64,000 nt of DNA from Paenibacillus azoreducens (GCF_021654775.1 NZ_AP025343.1:3067501-3131500); one strand, 5' to 3'; positions 34,942 through 44,122 are shown, numbered from the stretch's first letter. Notes: generated by a model from the sequence alone, not told the origin. Translations and numbers: made by a program.

Positions 34942-35499
34942 ATGAAACGTAAATTTGGAGATCGTGCCAACTGGCGCCGGATTTCCCGCCGGCGTTTTGC
35001 CTGCCGTTATGTTGAAAGTGAGAAATTCACCGGCTACATAACGCTCTACACCATTTATAACTTAAAAGAGCCGCTGTGGAAGCATTACGGAACCCATACG
35101 TACCGGATTGCGGATAAAGGATACTCCTGGCTGCAGTATTTCCCTAAAAACAGCCATTACATCGTTACGGCGATGTTTGATGAACGTCAAGAGATCATCC
35201 AGTGGTATATAGACACCTGCAAAACGCAGGGTGTGACCGAGCAAGGGGTTCCATGGTTTGATGATTTGTATTTGGATATCGTTGTCCTGAGAAACGGCGA
35301 GGTTTTTCTGCTGGATGAAGATGAGCTGGAGGATGCCCTGGCGCGTGGAGTCATTACGAAAGAAGATTACATGCTTGCGACGGCGACGGCAAGGGAAGTG
35401 CTTCATGATATCGAGACACATGCGTTTCCTTATTTCCTGATGTCTCTGGATCATCGCAAGCGGCTGTTTGAGAACGGGGATTTCAGGAGGAAAACATGA
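34942..35499 (+). CDS. NtdP-like nucleoside tri-/diphosphate phosphatase (DUF402)
   Basis: A 185-residue DUF402 protein of the YgaC/NtdP type, which hydrolyse nucleoside tri- and diphosphates. YNLKEPLWKHYG near the N-terminus, then WYIDTCKTQGV...PWFDDLYLDIVVL and DEDELEDALARGVI carry the expected acidic metal ligands. ATG 34942 follows GGAGAGGGA. The last bases overlap the start of the next gene by 4 (ATGA), so the two are coupled. Confidence 0.85.
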   Translation: MKRKFGDRANWRRISRRRFACRYVESEKFTGYITLYTIYNLKEPLWKHYGTHTYRIADKGYSWLQYFPKNSHYIVTAMFDERQEIIQWYIDTCKTQGVTEQGVPWFDDLYLDIVVLRNGEVFLLDEDELEDALARGVITKEDYMLATATAREVLHDIETHAFPYFLMSLDHRKRLFENGDFRRKT

Positions 35500-36155
35500 A
35501 CAGGTATGCGCAGGGACCGGTAATGTTGACGCGGAAAAGACGCTCTCCCCTGAGGCTTGTGTTTATTTTCGCAATCGTATTGGCCGTCATCGGGCTGATC
35601 TGGGCAGGGTATGTATGGTGGAAAATAGAGAATACAAACAGTTCCCGTCTGGATGGAACCAGCGATGTTGCGATTGTTTTGGGGGCTTCCATGTGGGGGG
35701 ATGCTCCTAGTCCGGGACTCAAAGAAAGATTGGATGAAACGCTGCGGCTTTATCGGGAAAAACGGTTTAAAATGATCATTGTGAGCGGTGGTTTGGATCG
35801 AACTGATTATAAATATACGGAAGCGGAAGGCATGAGGAATTACCTGATTGATCAAGGCGTGCCCGCAAAATCGATTATTTTGGAAAACAAGGCGCGAAGC
35901 ACCTATGAAAATCTGCTGTACAGCCAGCAAATCATGAAAGAACGTGGATATGTGAGCGCAGTCATCATCACGCATCAATATCATGGCATGCGCTCTAAAG
36001 ATATAGCGGACTATTTAAATTATGATCATCCACAGCTTGGGTTAACAGAATCCCGCACATTGCAAATGAAGTACCATAAGCCGCGGGAGATTTTGGCCTA
36101 TACGAAATGGAAGGCTGACGAACTGCTCCTCTGGCTTGGCTGGAAAAAGGCTTGA
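35496..36155 (+). CDS. YdcF/SanA-family membrane protein (DUF218)
   Basis: A 219-residue protein with one N-terminal membrane helix (about residues 20-42) and an extracytoplasmic DUF218 domain. VAIVLGASMWGDAPSPGLKERLDETL is followed by IIVSGG, ILENKARSTYENL and VIITHQYHGMRS, all family landmarks. Relatives affect envelope integrity and vancomycin sensitivity. The reaction is unknown. AGGAGG precedes the ATG, which overlaps the upstream stop. Confidence 0.88.
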   Translation: MNRYAQGPVMLTRKRRSPLRLVFIFAIVLAVIGLIWAGYVWWKIENTNSSRLDGTSDVAIVLGASMWGDAPSPGLKERLDETLRLYREKRFKMIIVSGGLDRTDYKYTEAEGMRNYLIDQGVPAKSIILENKARSTYENLLYSQQIMKERGYVSAVIITHQYHGMRSKDIADYLNYDHPQLGLTESRTLQMKYHKPREILAYTKWKADELLLWLGWKKA

Positions 36156-36231
36156 AACTGCTAATAACCATCACCGAAGTAGAATATATTGAATAGAGAA
36201 TACATCTTGCGCGATATGAGGTGATGGATGC

Positions 36232-37218
36232 ATGAACGGGCGTGTTGCGGCCGCGAACGGCCGGCCGGAAGGCAGGCCATCCAGACAAATCAATGTGATT
36301 TTACGCAGCCAGGAGCCTCCTGTACTCAGCAGCGCCGTGCCTGAAAAGGAGTCAACGCCGGCGCAAAAAAATGTTGTACAGCACAGCTTGTACCAAGAAA
36401 TTCAGAAAGAGCTGGATAAGCTTGTCGGCCTCGAAAACATCAAGGATATTGTGTTTGAAATTTACGCCCTTTTGCAAATCACGCAAATGCGCCAGGAAGC
36501 GGGTTTAGCCAACGGAGGGCAGGTATATCATATGGTTTTCAAAGGGAATCCGGGGACCGGCAAAACAACGGTTGCGAGAATTATCGCCAAGCTGTTTCAA
36601 AGGATGGGGGTTCTCACCAAAGGACATCTGATCGAGGTCGAGCGGGCGGATCTGGTTGGCGAATACATCGGGCATACCGCCCAGAAAACAAGGGATCTGG
36701 TGAAAAAAGCGCTCGGGGGCATTCTTTTTATCGATGAGGCGTACAGCCTGGCCCGCGGCGGGGAGAAGGATTTCGGAAAAGAAGCGATTGATTGTCTTGT
36801 AAAGTCCATGGAAGATTTTAAAAATCAATTTGTGCTGATATTGGCAGGGTATTCGGATGAAATCGACTTTTTTCTGCAGACGAATCCCGGTTTGCCTTCA
36901 CGGTTCCCGATTCAGGTGGAATTTCCTGATTATTCGGTCGACCAGCTGATTCAGATTTCAGAGTTGATGGCCAAAGAAAGAGATTACATTTTGATGCCGC
37001 AGGCGATAATGAAATTAAGACAGCATCTGATTCAGGAAAAAACTGAATCCGAGCATGCTTTCAGCAATGCCAGATATGTCCGGAACACCATTGAAAAAAC
37101 AATTAGGAATCAGGCTGTACGTTTGCTTAACACATATGCTAATGCCAATCCTGGAAAGCTAGAGCTGATGACGCTGAGAACGGAAGACTTCAAGCTTGAT
37201 CTCAAGGGAACGGTTTGA
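36232..37218 (+). CDS. spoVK: Stage V sporulation protein K, AAA+ ATPase
   Basis: A 328-residue CbxX/CfqX-type AAA+ protein. Walker A GNPGTGKTT near 106, Walker B ILFIDEAYSL near 166, arginine-rich SRFPIQVEF. The first about 60 residues are variable. SpoVK is needed for late spore maturation in B. subtilis; synteny spoVK-hflX-ynbB-glnR-glnA supports the name. GAGGTGATGG precedes the ATG. No confident sporulation promoter could be read upstream. Confidence 0.93.
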   Translation: MNGRVAAANGRPEGRPSRQINVILRSQEPPVLSSAVPEKESTPAQKNVVQHSLYQEIQKELDKLVGLENIKDIVFEIYALLQITQMRQEAGLANGGQVYHMVFKGNPGTGKTTVARIIAKLFQRMGVLTKGHLIEVERADLVGEYIGHTAQKTRDLVKKALGGILFIDEAYSLARGGEKDFGKEAIDCLVKSMEDFKNQFVLILAGYSDEIDFFLQTNPGLPSRFPIQVEFPDYSVDQLIQISELMAKERDYILMPQAIMKLRQHLIQEKTESEHAFSNARYVRNTIEKTIRNQAVRLLNTYANANPGKLELMTLRTEDFKLDLKGTV

Positions 37219-37245
37219 AAAGCACGCAAAAGGGGCATTTATTCA

Positions 37246-38535
37246 TTGGCACATACCACATATGACACGAATACCCAAATACGGGACAGAGCTATACTCA
37301 TAAGTCTTGTTACAGAGGAAGTAAAAAAATCGGGAATTCTTCCGGAACATTCGCTGCAGGAACTGGTTAGTCTTGCCGAAACGGCAGGCGTAGAAGTCCT
37401 CGGCGTCGTCACGCAAAACCGTGATGTACCGGATGCGCGCTGGCTGATAGGCAAAGGGAAGGTCGAGGAACTGCGGGGGATGATAGATTCGCTTGGTGCA
37501 AACACCGCTATCTTTGATCATGACTTGTCAGGGGCACAAGTGCGTAATTTGGAGCAATATCTGGATGTGAAAATTATCGACCGGACGCAGCTTATTCTGG
37601 ATATATTCGCGCAGCGGGCGAAAACCCGCGAAGGCATTATCCAAGTGGAACTAGCCCAATTATCGTATTTACTGCCGCGTTTATCGGGACATGGCAAAAA
37701 TTTGTCGCGGCTCGGCGGAGGGATCGGCACGCGCGGTCCGGGCGAAAGCAAGCTGGAAACCGACAGACGCCATATCCGCGGGCGGATCGGCGATCTGAAA
37801 AAGCAGCTTGAAGCTGTGACCAAGCACCGCAAGCTGTACAGAGGGAGACGGCAAAAAAGCGGCGCGATCCAGGTCGCGCTCGTTGGTTACACCAATGCAG
37901 GCAAATCTACGCTGCTGAAGCAGCTTACCAGCGCAGAGGTTTATATTGAAAACCAGCTGTTTGCAACGCTGGACCCGACCTCACGCATGCTTGAGCTTCC
38001 CGGCGGCAGCGAGGTCATCTTAACCGATACGGTCGGGTTTATACAGAATCTGCCTCATGATCTGGTTGCGGCATTTCGGGCGACGTTAGAGGAAGCAAAC
38101 GAGGCGGACCTCATTTTGCATGTCGTCGACGCTTCATCTCCGATGCGCGAACACCAGATGTCGGTTGTAGACTCCATTCTGGAAGAACTGGGAGCTGCGG
38201 ACAAACCGCAGCTGATTCTTTTTAACAAAAAGGATATTTGTACGAAAGAACAGCTGGAAATGCTGCCGTCCGGCACAGGATATTTGAAAGTCAGCGCCCT
38301 GGATGATAAAGATCTGCTTGCGGTAAAAGAGGCCGTTCAAGATCGTTTGTCCGGAGGCATTTTCACTTTTCGGATCCCGCCGGAGGATGGCGGCACCATG
38401 GCTTTGCTTTACCGTATAGGAGATGTACTTGAGCAGAAGCCGGAAGAACATGATATGCTTTATAAGGTAAAGGTTCATAAACCCGATTATGAGAAATGGG
38501 GATATTTGCTTGATTCTTTTCTCATAAGAGAGTGA
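37246..38535 (+). CDS. hflX: Ribosome-associated GTPase HflX
   Basis: A 429-residue GTPase that binds and splits stalled ribosomes. The N-terminal HflX domain runs to about 200 (GTRGPGESKLETDRR is its landmark). The G domain has G1 GYTNAGKST near 211, G3 DTVGFIQNLP and G4 FNKKD. The TTG start is read from AAAGGGG 10 bases upstream, and no better start lies nearby. It follows spoVK by 27 bases; B. subtilis calls it ynbA. Confidence 0.95.
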   Translation: MAHTTYDTNTQIRDRAILISLVTEEVKKSGILPEHSLQELVSLAETAGVEVLGVVTQNRDVPDARWLIGKGKVEELRGMIDSLGANTAIFDHDLSGAQVRNLEQYLDVKIIDRTQLILDIFAQRAKTREGIIQVELAQLSYLLPRLSGHGKNLSRLGGGIGTRGPGESKLETDRRHIRGRIGDLKKQLEAVTKHRKLYRGRRQKSGAIQVALVGYTNAGKSTLLKQLTSAEVYIENQLFATLDPTSRMLELPGGSEVILTDTVGFIQNLPHDLVAAFRATLEEANEADLILHVVDASSPMREHQMSVVDSILEELGAADKPQLILFNKKDICTKEQLEMLPSGTGYLKVSALDDKDLLAVKEAVQDRLSGGIFTFRIPPEDGGTMALLYRIGDVLEQKPEEHDMLYKVKVHKPDYEKWGYLLDSFLIRE

Positions 38536-38566
38536 AATGGAATATTTGGAGGAGAAATCAGTAGAC

Positions 38567-39820
38567 ATGGCACAATTTACGCAAGAGCTGGAACAATGGA
38601 TGGAAACCGCCGAAAAGCGGATTGAAGGGCAATTTCGCAAGCTGGATCGCATGATCGACCGGAACCAATGGAAGGTGATTGAAGCTTTTCAACGCCATCA
38701 GGTCAGTGATTTTCATTTTGCGGGTTCAACAGGATATGCCTATAATGACCGGGGCAGAGAAGTCCTGGATTTGGTATATGCGGACGTATTCGGAGCCGAA
38801 GCGGCTCTGGTGCGGCCGCATTTTGCGTCGGGTACGCATACGATTTCCACGGCTTTGTTTGGGGTGCTGAGACCCGGAGACGAGTTGTTTTATATCACGG
38901 GCCGACCTTATGACACGCTGCATAAAGTCATTGGCAAAGAAGGGGACGGCATCGGTTCGCTGCGGGATTTCGGAATTACGTACCGCGAGGCGGCTTTGAC
39001 GGCTGACGGGGGAATCGATTGGGAAGCGGTTCGGGCTGGAATTCATGAGTCCACAAAGGTGATCGGAATCCAGCGTTCGCGGGGATATGATTGGCGAGCT
39101 TCCTTTACGGTGGCCGAGATCGGCGAAATGATCAAAAAGGTCAAGGAAATCAAACCGGATGTCATCGTTTTTGTTGATAACTGTTACGGGGAATTTACCG
39201 AGGAGATGGAGCCGACGGAAATGGGCGCCGATCTGATCGCCGGTTCTTTGATTAAAAATCCGGGGGGCGGTCTTGCCGAAACCGGTGGCTATATTTGCGG
39301 GAAACGGGAGTATGTGGAACTGTGCGCGAACCGTTTGACGGCTCCGGGGATTGGCGGCGAAGTAGGCGCAATGCTTGGTGCAACCCGGGGGATTTATCAA
39401 GGTTTATTCATGGCGCCAACCATCGTGGGACAAGCGTTAAAGGGCAGCATCTTTGCGGCTGCGATGTTCGAACAGGCAGGATTTATCACCAAGCCGGCAT
39501 GGAACGAGCAGCGTACGGATTTGATCCAAGCGATTTCGTTTACAAGTGCGGAGCATCTGATTGCTTTCGTGCAGGGCATTCAGCGCGCGGCGGCCGTAGA
39601 CAGCCACGTTGTTCCCGAACCATGGGATATGCCGGGATACGAGCATCCGGTTATTATGGCTGCAGGGACTTTCATTCAAGGCGGAAGTCTGGAGCTGTCG
39701 GCCGACGCGCCAATCCGGGAGCCTTTTATCGGGTATATGCAGGGTGGGTTGACCTATTCCCATGTTAAATTTGGAGTCATGTTAGCTTTGCAAAAAATGA
39801 AGGATCTAGATTTGTTGTGA
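38567..39820 (+). CDS. ynbB: YnbB, PLP-dependent methionine-gamma-lyase-family protein
   Basis: A 417-residue protein of the 'aluminium resistance'/YnbB family (PF06838), fold type I PLP enzymes. VSDFHFAGSTGYAYNDRGRE near 44 and the PLP-lysine segment SLIKNPGGGLAETGGYICG near 235 are visible. Reaction unproven; names in databases are by homology. ATG 38567 follows GGAGGAG at 12 bases. An in-frame ATG at 38537 is possible and would make 427 residues. Confidence 0.9.
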   Translation: MAQFTQELEQWMETAEKRIEGQFRKLDRMIDRNQWKVIEAFQRHQVSDFHFAGSTGYAYNDRGREVLDLVYADVFGAEAALVRPHFASGTHTISTALFGVLRPGDELFYITGRPYDTLHKVIGKEGDGIGSLRDFGITYREAALTADGGIDWEAVRAGIHESTKVIGIQRSRGYDWRASFTVAEIGEMIKKVKEIKPDVIVFVDNCYGEFTEEMEPTEMGADLIAGSLIKNPGGGLAETGGYICGKREYVELCANRLTAPGIGGEVGAMLGATRGIYQGLFMAPTIVGQALKGSIFAAAMFEQAGFITKPAWNEQRTDLIQAISFTSAEHLIAFVQGIQRAAAVDSHVVPEPWDMPGYEHPVIMAAGTFIQGGSLELSADAPIREPFIGYMQGGLTYSHVKFGVMLALQKMKDLDLL

Positions 39821-39866
39821 GATTTTCTGACATGTTATTGACGCGCATGATCAGAAAATGTACAAT
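39816..39866 (+). promoter_or_regulatory. GlnR operator and sigma-A promoter of glnRA
   Basis: TGTGA-GATTTTC-TGACA at 39816-39832 fits the GlnR/TnrA consensus TGTNA-N7-TNACA exactly. It covers the ynbB stop codon. Just downstream lie TTGACG (39838-39843) and TACAAT (39861-39866) with a 17-base spacer, a strong sigma-A promoter. An operator immediately upstream of -35 is where B. subtilis glnRA has its first GlnR site. Predicted feedback repression in nitrogen excess. Confidence 0.85.
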
Positions 39867-39904
39867 ATGAGTGAGAAAAGTTCACTGGAAGGTTGAGATA
39901 AGTC

Positions 39905-40321
39905 ATGGGTGATGAGATCCGCAGAAACATGGCATTGTTCCCAATTGGAATTGTGATGAAGCTGACCGATTTGTCAGCCAGACAAATCCGGTATTATGAA
40001 CAGCATAACCTGATTGTTCCTGCACGCACCTCGGGCAATCAGCGCTTGTTCTCCTTTAATGATGTGGAAAGATTGCTTGAAATCAAGTCTTTGATTGAAA
40101 AGGGCGTTAACATTGCCGGAATTAAACAAGTTATGAACCCGGTATCCAAAGAATCCGAGGAAGCGACGGTCATTACTGCGGATACGGAAGTGAAACGTAA
40201 AGAAATGTCGGAATCACAACTGCATCGCCTGTTGAAGCAGCAGCTCGTTTCAGGCCAGAGACCGGGTCAGGTATCTTTGATTCAAGGCGAATTGTCCCGG
40301 TTTTTTAATAAAAATAATTAG
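39905..40321 (+). CDS. glnR: Nitrogen regulator GlnR (MerR family)
   Basis: A 138-residue MerR-type repressor. The winged helix has [40 protein letters not shown]; the C-terminal tail ([26 protein letters not shown]) is the region that senses feedback-inhibited glutamine synthetase. Lies 26 bases before glnA and shares its promoter. Confidence 0.96.
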   Translation: MGDEIRRNMALFPIGIVMKLTDLSARQIRYYEQHNLIVPARTSGNQRLFSFNDVERLLEIKSLIEKGVNIAGIKQVMNPVSKESEEATVITADTEVKRKEMSESQLHRLLKQQLVSGQRPGQVSLIQGELSRFFNKNN

Positions 40322-40347
40322 AGATTTGGAAAAAGGAGAGAAGCCTG

Positions 40348-41676
40348 ATGAGCTATACAAAAGAAGATATTCTTCGGATTGCCAAGGAAGAGAATGTACG
40401 TTTTATCCGTCTGCAGTTTACCGATTTGCTCGGCACGATCAAGAACGTCGAGATTCCGGTCAGCCAGTTGAAAAAAGCGCTTGACAACAAAATGATGTTC
40501 GATGGTTCTTCCATCGAAGGTTATGTCCGTATCGAAGAATCCGATATGTATCTGTATCCGGATTTGGATACCTGGGTGATTTTTCCTTGGGTAGCCGAAG
40601 ATCGTGTAGCGCGTTTAATCTGTGATGTGTATATGCCGGATGGCACACCGTTCCCTGGAGATCCGCGCGGTATTTTGAAGCGCAACCTCAAAGAAGCGGA
40701 AGCTATGGGATATACGGCGATGAACGTCGGTCCGGAACCGGAATTTTTCCTGTTCAAGACAGATGAAAAAGGCAATCCGACGACGGAACTGAACGACCAG
40801 GGCGGATATTTCGACCTTGCCCCGACGGACCTGGGTGAAAACTGCCGCCGCGAGATCGTGCTGACGCTTGAGGAAATGGGCTTCGAAATTGAAGCTTCCC
40901 ACCATGAAGTAGCGCCGGGCCAACACGAAATCGACTTCAAATATGAAGATGCCGTTAAAGCGGCTGACGAAATTCAAACCTTCAAGCTGGTTGTCAAAAC
41001 GATTGCCCGCCAGCATGGCTTGCATGCCACCTTTATGCCAAAACCTCTGTTTGGTCTCAGCGGCTCGGGTATGCACTGCCATCAATCCTTGTTCAACGGC
41101 AATAAAAATGCCTTTTATGATGAAAGCGACGAGCTGGGCTTGAGCAAAGAAGCCCGCCATTACATGGCAGGCATCTTGAAACATGCGCGTGCGTTCACCG
41201 CGATCACCAACCCGACGGTCAACTCTTACAAACGTCTGGTTCCAGGTTACGAAGCTCCATGTTATGTGGCATGGTCCGGCAGCAACCGCAGCCCGATGAT
41301 CCGTATCCCGGCATCCCGCGGCCTTAGCACCCGTGTCGAAGTGCGTAACCCGGACCCTGCGGCGAATCCGTATCTGGCCCTTGCCGTGATGCTCCGCGCC
41401 GGTCTGGACGGCATCCAAAAGGAAATGCCGCTTCCGGCTCCAATCGACCGCAACATCTATGTGATGTCCGACGAAGAGCGGATCGAAGAAGGCATCCCAA
41501 GCCTGCCGGCTGATCTGAAAGAAGCGCTGAACGAAATGATCCGCAGCGAAGTCATCAGCGACGCCCTTGGCGAGCATGCACTGGCCCACTTCTATGAGCT
41601 GAAAGAAATCGAGTGGGACATGTACAGAACGCAAGTTCATCAATGGGAACGCGATCAATACATGACTCTGTACTAA
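40348..41676 (+). CDS. glnA: Type I glutamine synthetase GlnA
   Basis: A 442-residue GSI-alpha enzyme making glutamine from glutamate, ammonia and ATP. The [10 protein letters not shown] latch, [11 protein letters not shown] and [15 protein letters not shown] metal-site motifs, the [19 protein letters not shown] stretch and [16 protein letters not shown] are all present. The adenylylation site loop of GSI-beta is not seen, fitting feedback control via GlnR. AAAGGAGAG precedes the ATG. Confidence 0.98.
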   Translation: MSYTKEDILRIAKEENVRFIRLQFTDLLGTIKNVEIPVSQLKKALDNKMMFDGSSIEGYVRIEESDMYLYPDLDTWVIFPWVAEDRVARLICDVYMPDGTPFPGDPRGILKRNLKEAEAMGYTAMNVGPEPEFFLFKTDEKGNPTTELNDQGGYFDLAPTDLGENCRREIVLTLEEMGFEIEASHHEVAPGQHEIDFKYEDAVKAADEIQTFKLVVKTIARQHGLHATFMPKPLFGLSGSGMHCHQSLFNGNKNAFYDESDELGLSKEARHYMAGILKHARAFTAITNPTVNSYKRLVPGYEAPCYVAWSGSNRSPMIRIPASRGLSTRVEVRNPDPAANPYLALAVMLRAGLDGIQKEMPLPAPIDRNIYVMSDEERIEEGIPSLPADLKEALNEMIRSEVISDALGEHALAHFYELKEIEWDMYRTQVHQWERDQYMTLY

Positions 41677-41682
41677 TCCTTC

Positions 41683-41719
41683 AAATCCCTTGCGCCGTAT
41701 GGTGTGAGGGATTTTTTTC
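41683..41719 (+). terminator. Terminator of glnRA
   Basis: AAATCCCT pairs with AGGGATTT around an inner GC/CC segment, followed by a T run. Confidence 0.85.
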
Positions 41720-41746
41720 ATTAAGTGTTCCGTTTTTTACCAATAT

Positions 41747-41779
41747 GCCCTTACCAAATCTTGTTTAATCCATAAGATA
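41747..41779 (+). promoter_or_regulatory. Sigma-K-type promoter of YjcZ-family gene 1
   Basis: GCCCTTAC, 16 bases, CATAAGATA. The AC at 41753-41754 and CATAnnnTA at 41771-41779 match the sigma-K consensus AC-N16/17-CATAnnnTA. The same 8-base -35 block with the same spacing precedes three sibling genes. Confidence 0.75.
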
Positions 41780-41815
41780 TAGTGTAATTTAAATGAATTT
41801 AAGGAGGGGTAAGGG

Positions 41816-41932
41816 ATGAGTGGAGCTGTAGGTGGAGTAGGTTATGGTTATGGTGGTTTAGGCACAAATATGGGAGCGATTCTGGTTCTCTTCATTTTGC
41901 TGGTTATCATTCTTAAAGCTTTTTGCTGGTAA
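41816..41932 (+). CDS. YjcZ-family sporulation protein 1
   Basis: A 38-residue protein: MSGAVGGVGYGYGGLGTNMG, then one hydrophobic segment (AILVLFILLVIILK) and a CW end. The Gly/Tyr-rich head plus single membrane helix is the YjcZ family pattern, small spore-associated proteins of unknown function. GGAGGGG precedes the ATG. One of five copies in 2.7 kb, and too short for usual gene callers. Mother-cell expression is inferred from its sigma-K-type promoter. Confidence 0.85.
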   Translation: MSGAVGGVGYGYGGLGTNMGAILVLFILLVIILKAFCW

Positions 41933-42063
41933 GTAAAATTTGATCGTGCAAATGGACTGAATATTGTTCTTTAAACCCTGCTGGCCTATGCTGGCGGGAT
42001 TTATTTATATATTTAACGTCGAATGCACTTTCTTAAAATTTGGGATCCAGTGTATACCTTTTT

Positions 42064-42096
42064 GCCCTTACCTAATCCGGATTACTACATAAAATA
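42064..42096 (+). promoter_or_regulatory. Sigma-K-type promoter of YjcZ-family gene 2
   Basis: GCCCTTAC, 16 bases, CATAAAATA at 42088-42096. Same layout as promoter 41747-41779. Confidence 0.75.
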
Positions 42097-42127
42097 GATA
42101 GAATTTTAAATAAAGAAGGGTGTAATC

Positions 42128-42226
42128 ATGAGCGGAGTAGGTTATGGTGGTTTAGGCACAAATATGGCAGCTATCTTAGTTCTGTTCATTCTTCTGGTTA
42201 TTATTACCAAATTCTTTTTCTACTAA
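42128..42226 (+). CDS. YjcZ-family sporulation protein 2
   Basis: A 32-residue protein, the shortest copy. MSGVGYGGLGTNMAAILVLF is followed by ILLVIITK and an aromatic end (FFFY). The head lacks the AVGG and second GYG repeat seen in its siblings. GAAGGG precedes the ATG. Function unknown; spore role inferred from family and promoter. Confidence 0.82.
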   Translation: MSGVGYGGLGTNMAAILVLFILLVIITKFFFY

Positions 42227-42263
42227 TTTCCGGGTTTCTGAATGGTAAACTAAAAAAATTGAA

Positions 42264-42298
42264 GACCCTGCAGCCTTCGTTGCAGGGTCGATTCTTTT
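42264..42298. terminator. Terminator between convergent YjcZ genes
   Basis: GACCCTGCA pairs with TGCAGGGTC, with a T-rich run on the plus strand. Copies 2 (plus) and 3 (minus) converge on it. Confidence 0.85.
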
Positions 42299-42308
42299 GT
42301 TAATATTT

Positions 42309-42419
42309 TTAATATCCCCACCAAGTTTTGGTGATTATTACAAGCAAAATGAAGAGTACGAGAGTCGTAAGAATATTATTACCGCCATATCTATGACCTG
42401 TTCCAGCTACTTCGCTCAT
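42309..42419 (-). CDS. YjcZ-family sporulation protein 3 (minus strand)
   Basis: A 36-residue protein: MSEVAGTGHRYGGNNILTTL, then VLFILLVIITK and a KTWWGY end. The helix VLFILLVIIT is nearly identical to its siblings, while the head has diverged. AAAGGGG precedes the ATG. I could not read a sigma-K-type promoter for this copy, unlike the other four. Function unknown. Confidence 0.8.
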   Translation of the reverse strand: MSEVAGTGHRYGGNNILTTLVLFILLVIITKTWWGY

Positions 42420-42433
42420 ATCAATATCCCCTT

Positions 42434-42730
42434 TCAAATAAGATTAGTACATATTATTAGTATTTGATAATATTCGCATGGATAAATGGAATAGTTAAAA
42501 AACATATTTTTATATTCATAGGTGATTAGCGTGAAAAAGCTTTCAATAACCTTCTTCATGCTCAGTGTTTCCACTATATCTATGTGAGTGTGGAATTCTT
42601 CATTTACTGTTGCACAGCCTTCTAAGTAATGATAATGTTCTCCACTTGTTAAAGGAATCGCGGGTCCTGTCATTCCTTCAACAATGTGATCATGTTTATG
42701 TTTGATACGCTCAACTTTTTTATACCTCGC
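42434..42730 (-). pseudogene. YmaF-like His-rich fragment, apparently truncated
   Basis: An open frame on the minus strand reads KHKHDHIVEGMTGPAIPL, then GEHYHYLEGCAT and EEFHTHIDI. This is one repeat unit of the His-rich YmaF family (HxH...G.TGPAIP...HYH...HTH). Family proteins normally hold several such units. Here the frame opens after a TAA at 42731-42733 without ATG, GTG or TTG before the first HxH, and after HTH it runs into unrelated hydrophobic sequence. The internal ATG at 42673 would omit the first HKHDH. Likely a decayed gene; a non-standard start cannot be excluded. This fills most of the gap 42420-42902. Confidence 0.5.
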
Positions 42731-42902
42731 TTAATTTCTAGAGGGGAGGTAAAACTGTTTCTCTAGACCCACACGATGTTTGTGAGGTAATATAAAAGCC
42801 TGCTAATTTTAACGATTTTTTTGTGAATGTCTAATGTTTTTCCTTCGCTCTATCCCTCTTAGGATAAGATACATGTGAAATTTAGTGTAAAGGAATGAAG
42901 AA

Positions 42903-43796
42903 ATGGTCAGTGAAAACAAGCAGTCTTCTTTTGCTATTTGGATTAGTTTAATCAGCAACATCATCTTAACGACTGTTAAGTTGGCTGTTGGATTAATATT
43001 CCAAAGTCCTGTATTAATTGCAGACGGCGTACATAACGCAGGAGATGTGGTCGCCACAGGAGCTGCCCTTAGTTCTATGCGTGTTTCCAAGCTTCCTCCC
43101 GATGAGGATCATCCTTATGGACATGGTAAAGCAGAAGTTATAGGAGCGGGGATTGTAGCGATTATTTTGGGCATGGCTGCAATTTATATGGGATATCATT
43201 CCGTAATGGTGCTCTTTGAACCACCTCATAAGGCAACTGTCATTGCCTTTGTTGCGGCTCTATTTTCATTCATTTTAAAACAAATCCTTTACGTCTACAC
43301 CATGGCAATCGGGAAGAAACTAAACAGCAATGGGCTGATTGCTACTGCATATGATCACCTTGCCGATGTGTATGCATCCATTGCAGCGGTTATCGGAATT
43401 GGATTAGGCATGATCGGAGATCATTACCAAATCGCATTATTATCCTATGGTGACCCCATTGCAGGTATAATCGTTGCCTATTTTGTTTTGAGGTTAGCCA
43501 TTCATATGGGAAAATCTTCGGTAGGCGTGTTAATGGAAAAGAGTGTAGATTCCGAAAAAATCAAGGCATTGATCAACATCGTCAATCATGTATCTGGTGT
43601 TAAGCGGATTGACCGAATTCGAGGCAGGGATCACGGACATTACATTATTGTTGATGTGAGGGTAAGTGTTCCGGCCGAGTTAAGCGTTCAAGAAGGGCAT
43701 GACATTTCAAGAAACATTAAACAATCGATTATGGATCAGCATCCAGATGTCGAAGAAGTTTTAATTCACATCAATCCATGGTACAAGGAGAATTGA
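42903..43796 (+). CDS. Cation diffusion facilitator (metal efflux) protein
   Basis: A 297-residue CDF transporter with about six membrane helices and a C-terminal cytoplasmic domain. Motifs: LIADGVHNAGDVVATGAAL near 38 (metal-site Asp/His/Asp), DEDHPYGHGKAEV near 65, and YDHLADVYASIAAV in the fifth helix. The C-terminal domain has GRDHGHYIIVDVRVSVPAELSVQEGHDIS. Exchanges Zn, Mn or Fe for protons; the metal cannot be told here. More A+T-rich than the core genes, and it sits between two YjcZ genes, so it may be an insertion. Confidence 0.92.
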   Translation: MVSENKQSSFAIWISLISNIILTTVKLAVGLIFQSPVLIADGVHNAGDVVATGAALSSMRVSKLPPDEDHPYGHGKAEVIGAGIVAIILGMAAIYMGYHSVMVLFEPPHKATVIAFVAALFSFILKQILYVYTMAIGKKLNSNGLIATAYDHLADVYASIAAVIGIGLGMIGDHYQIALLSYGDPIAGIIVAYFVLRLAIHMGKSSVGVLMEKSVDSEKIKALINIVNHVSGVKRIDRIRGRDHGHYIIVDVRVSVPAELSVQEGHDISRNIKQSIMDQHPDVEEVLIHINPWYKEN

Positions 43797-43895
43797 CAGG
43801 AACGATTAAATTTGTGTTTAATATTACCGGTGTTTTCACCCGCATAAAAAAGAACACATTCTCCTGATGTAACCTCTACATTTATTTACCGAGCT

Positions 43896-43928
43896 GCCCT
43901 TACTCTGCCCTGAATACTTCATAAAATA
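43896..43928 (+). promoter_or_regulatory. Sigma-K-type promoter of YjcZ-family gene 4
   Basis: GCCCTTAC, 16 bases, CATAAAATA at 43920-43928. Same layout as promoter 41747-41779. Confidence 0.75.
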
Positions 43929-43959
43929 AAATGTATTTTAAATCAAGGAGGGTGTAAGC

Positions 43960-44076
43960 ATGAGTGAAGCAGTAGGTGGAGTAGGTTATGGTTATGGTGG
44001 TTTAGGCACAAATATGGCAGCTATCCTAGTTCTGTTCATACTCTTGGTTATTATTACTAAGTCCTTCTTGTATTAA
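43960..44076 (+). CDS. YjcZ-family sporulation protein 4
   Basis: A 38-residue protein: MSEAVGGVGYGYGGLGTNMA, then AILVLFILLVIITK and a SFLY end. It differs from copy 5 at few positions. CAAGGAGGGTG precedes the ATG, and the same ribosome-site block stands before copy 5. Function unknown. Confidence 0.85.
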   Translation: MSEAVGGVGYGYGGLGTNMAAILVLFILLVIITKSFLY

Positions 44077-44122
44077 AGTATCAATAGAAATGATTCTTCA
44101 AACCTTCCGGGTATAATTATTA

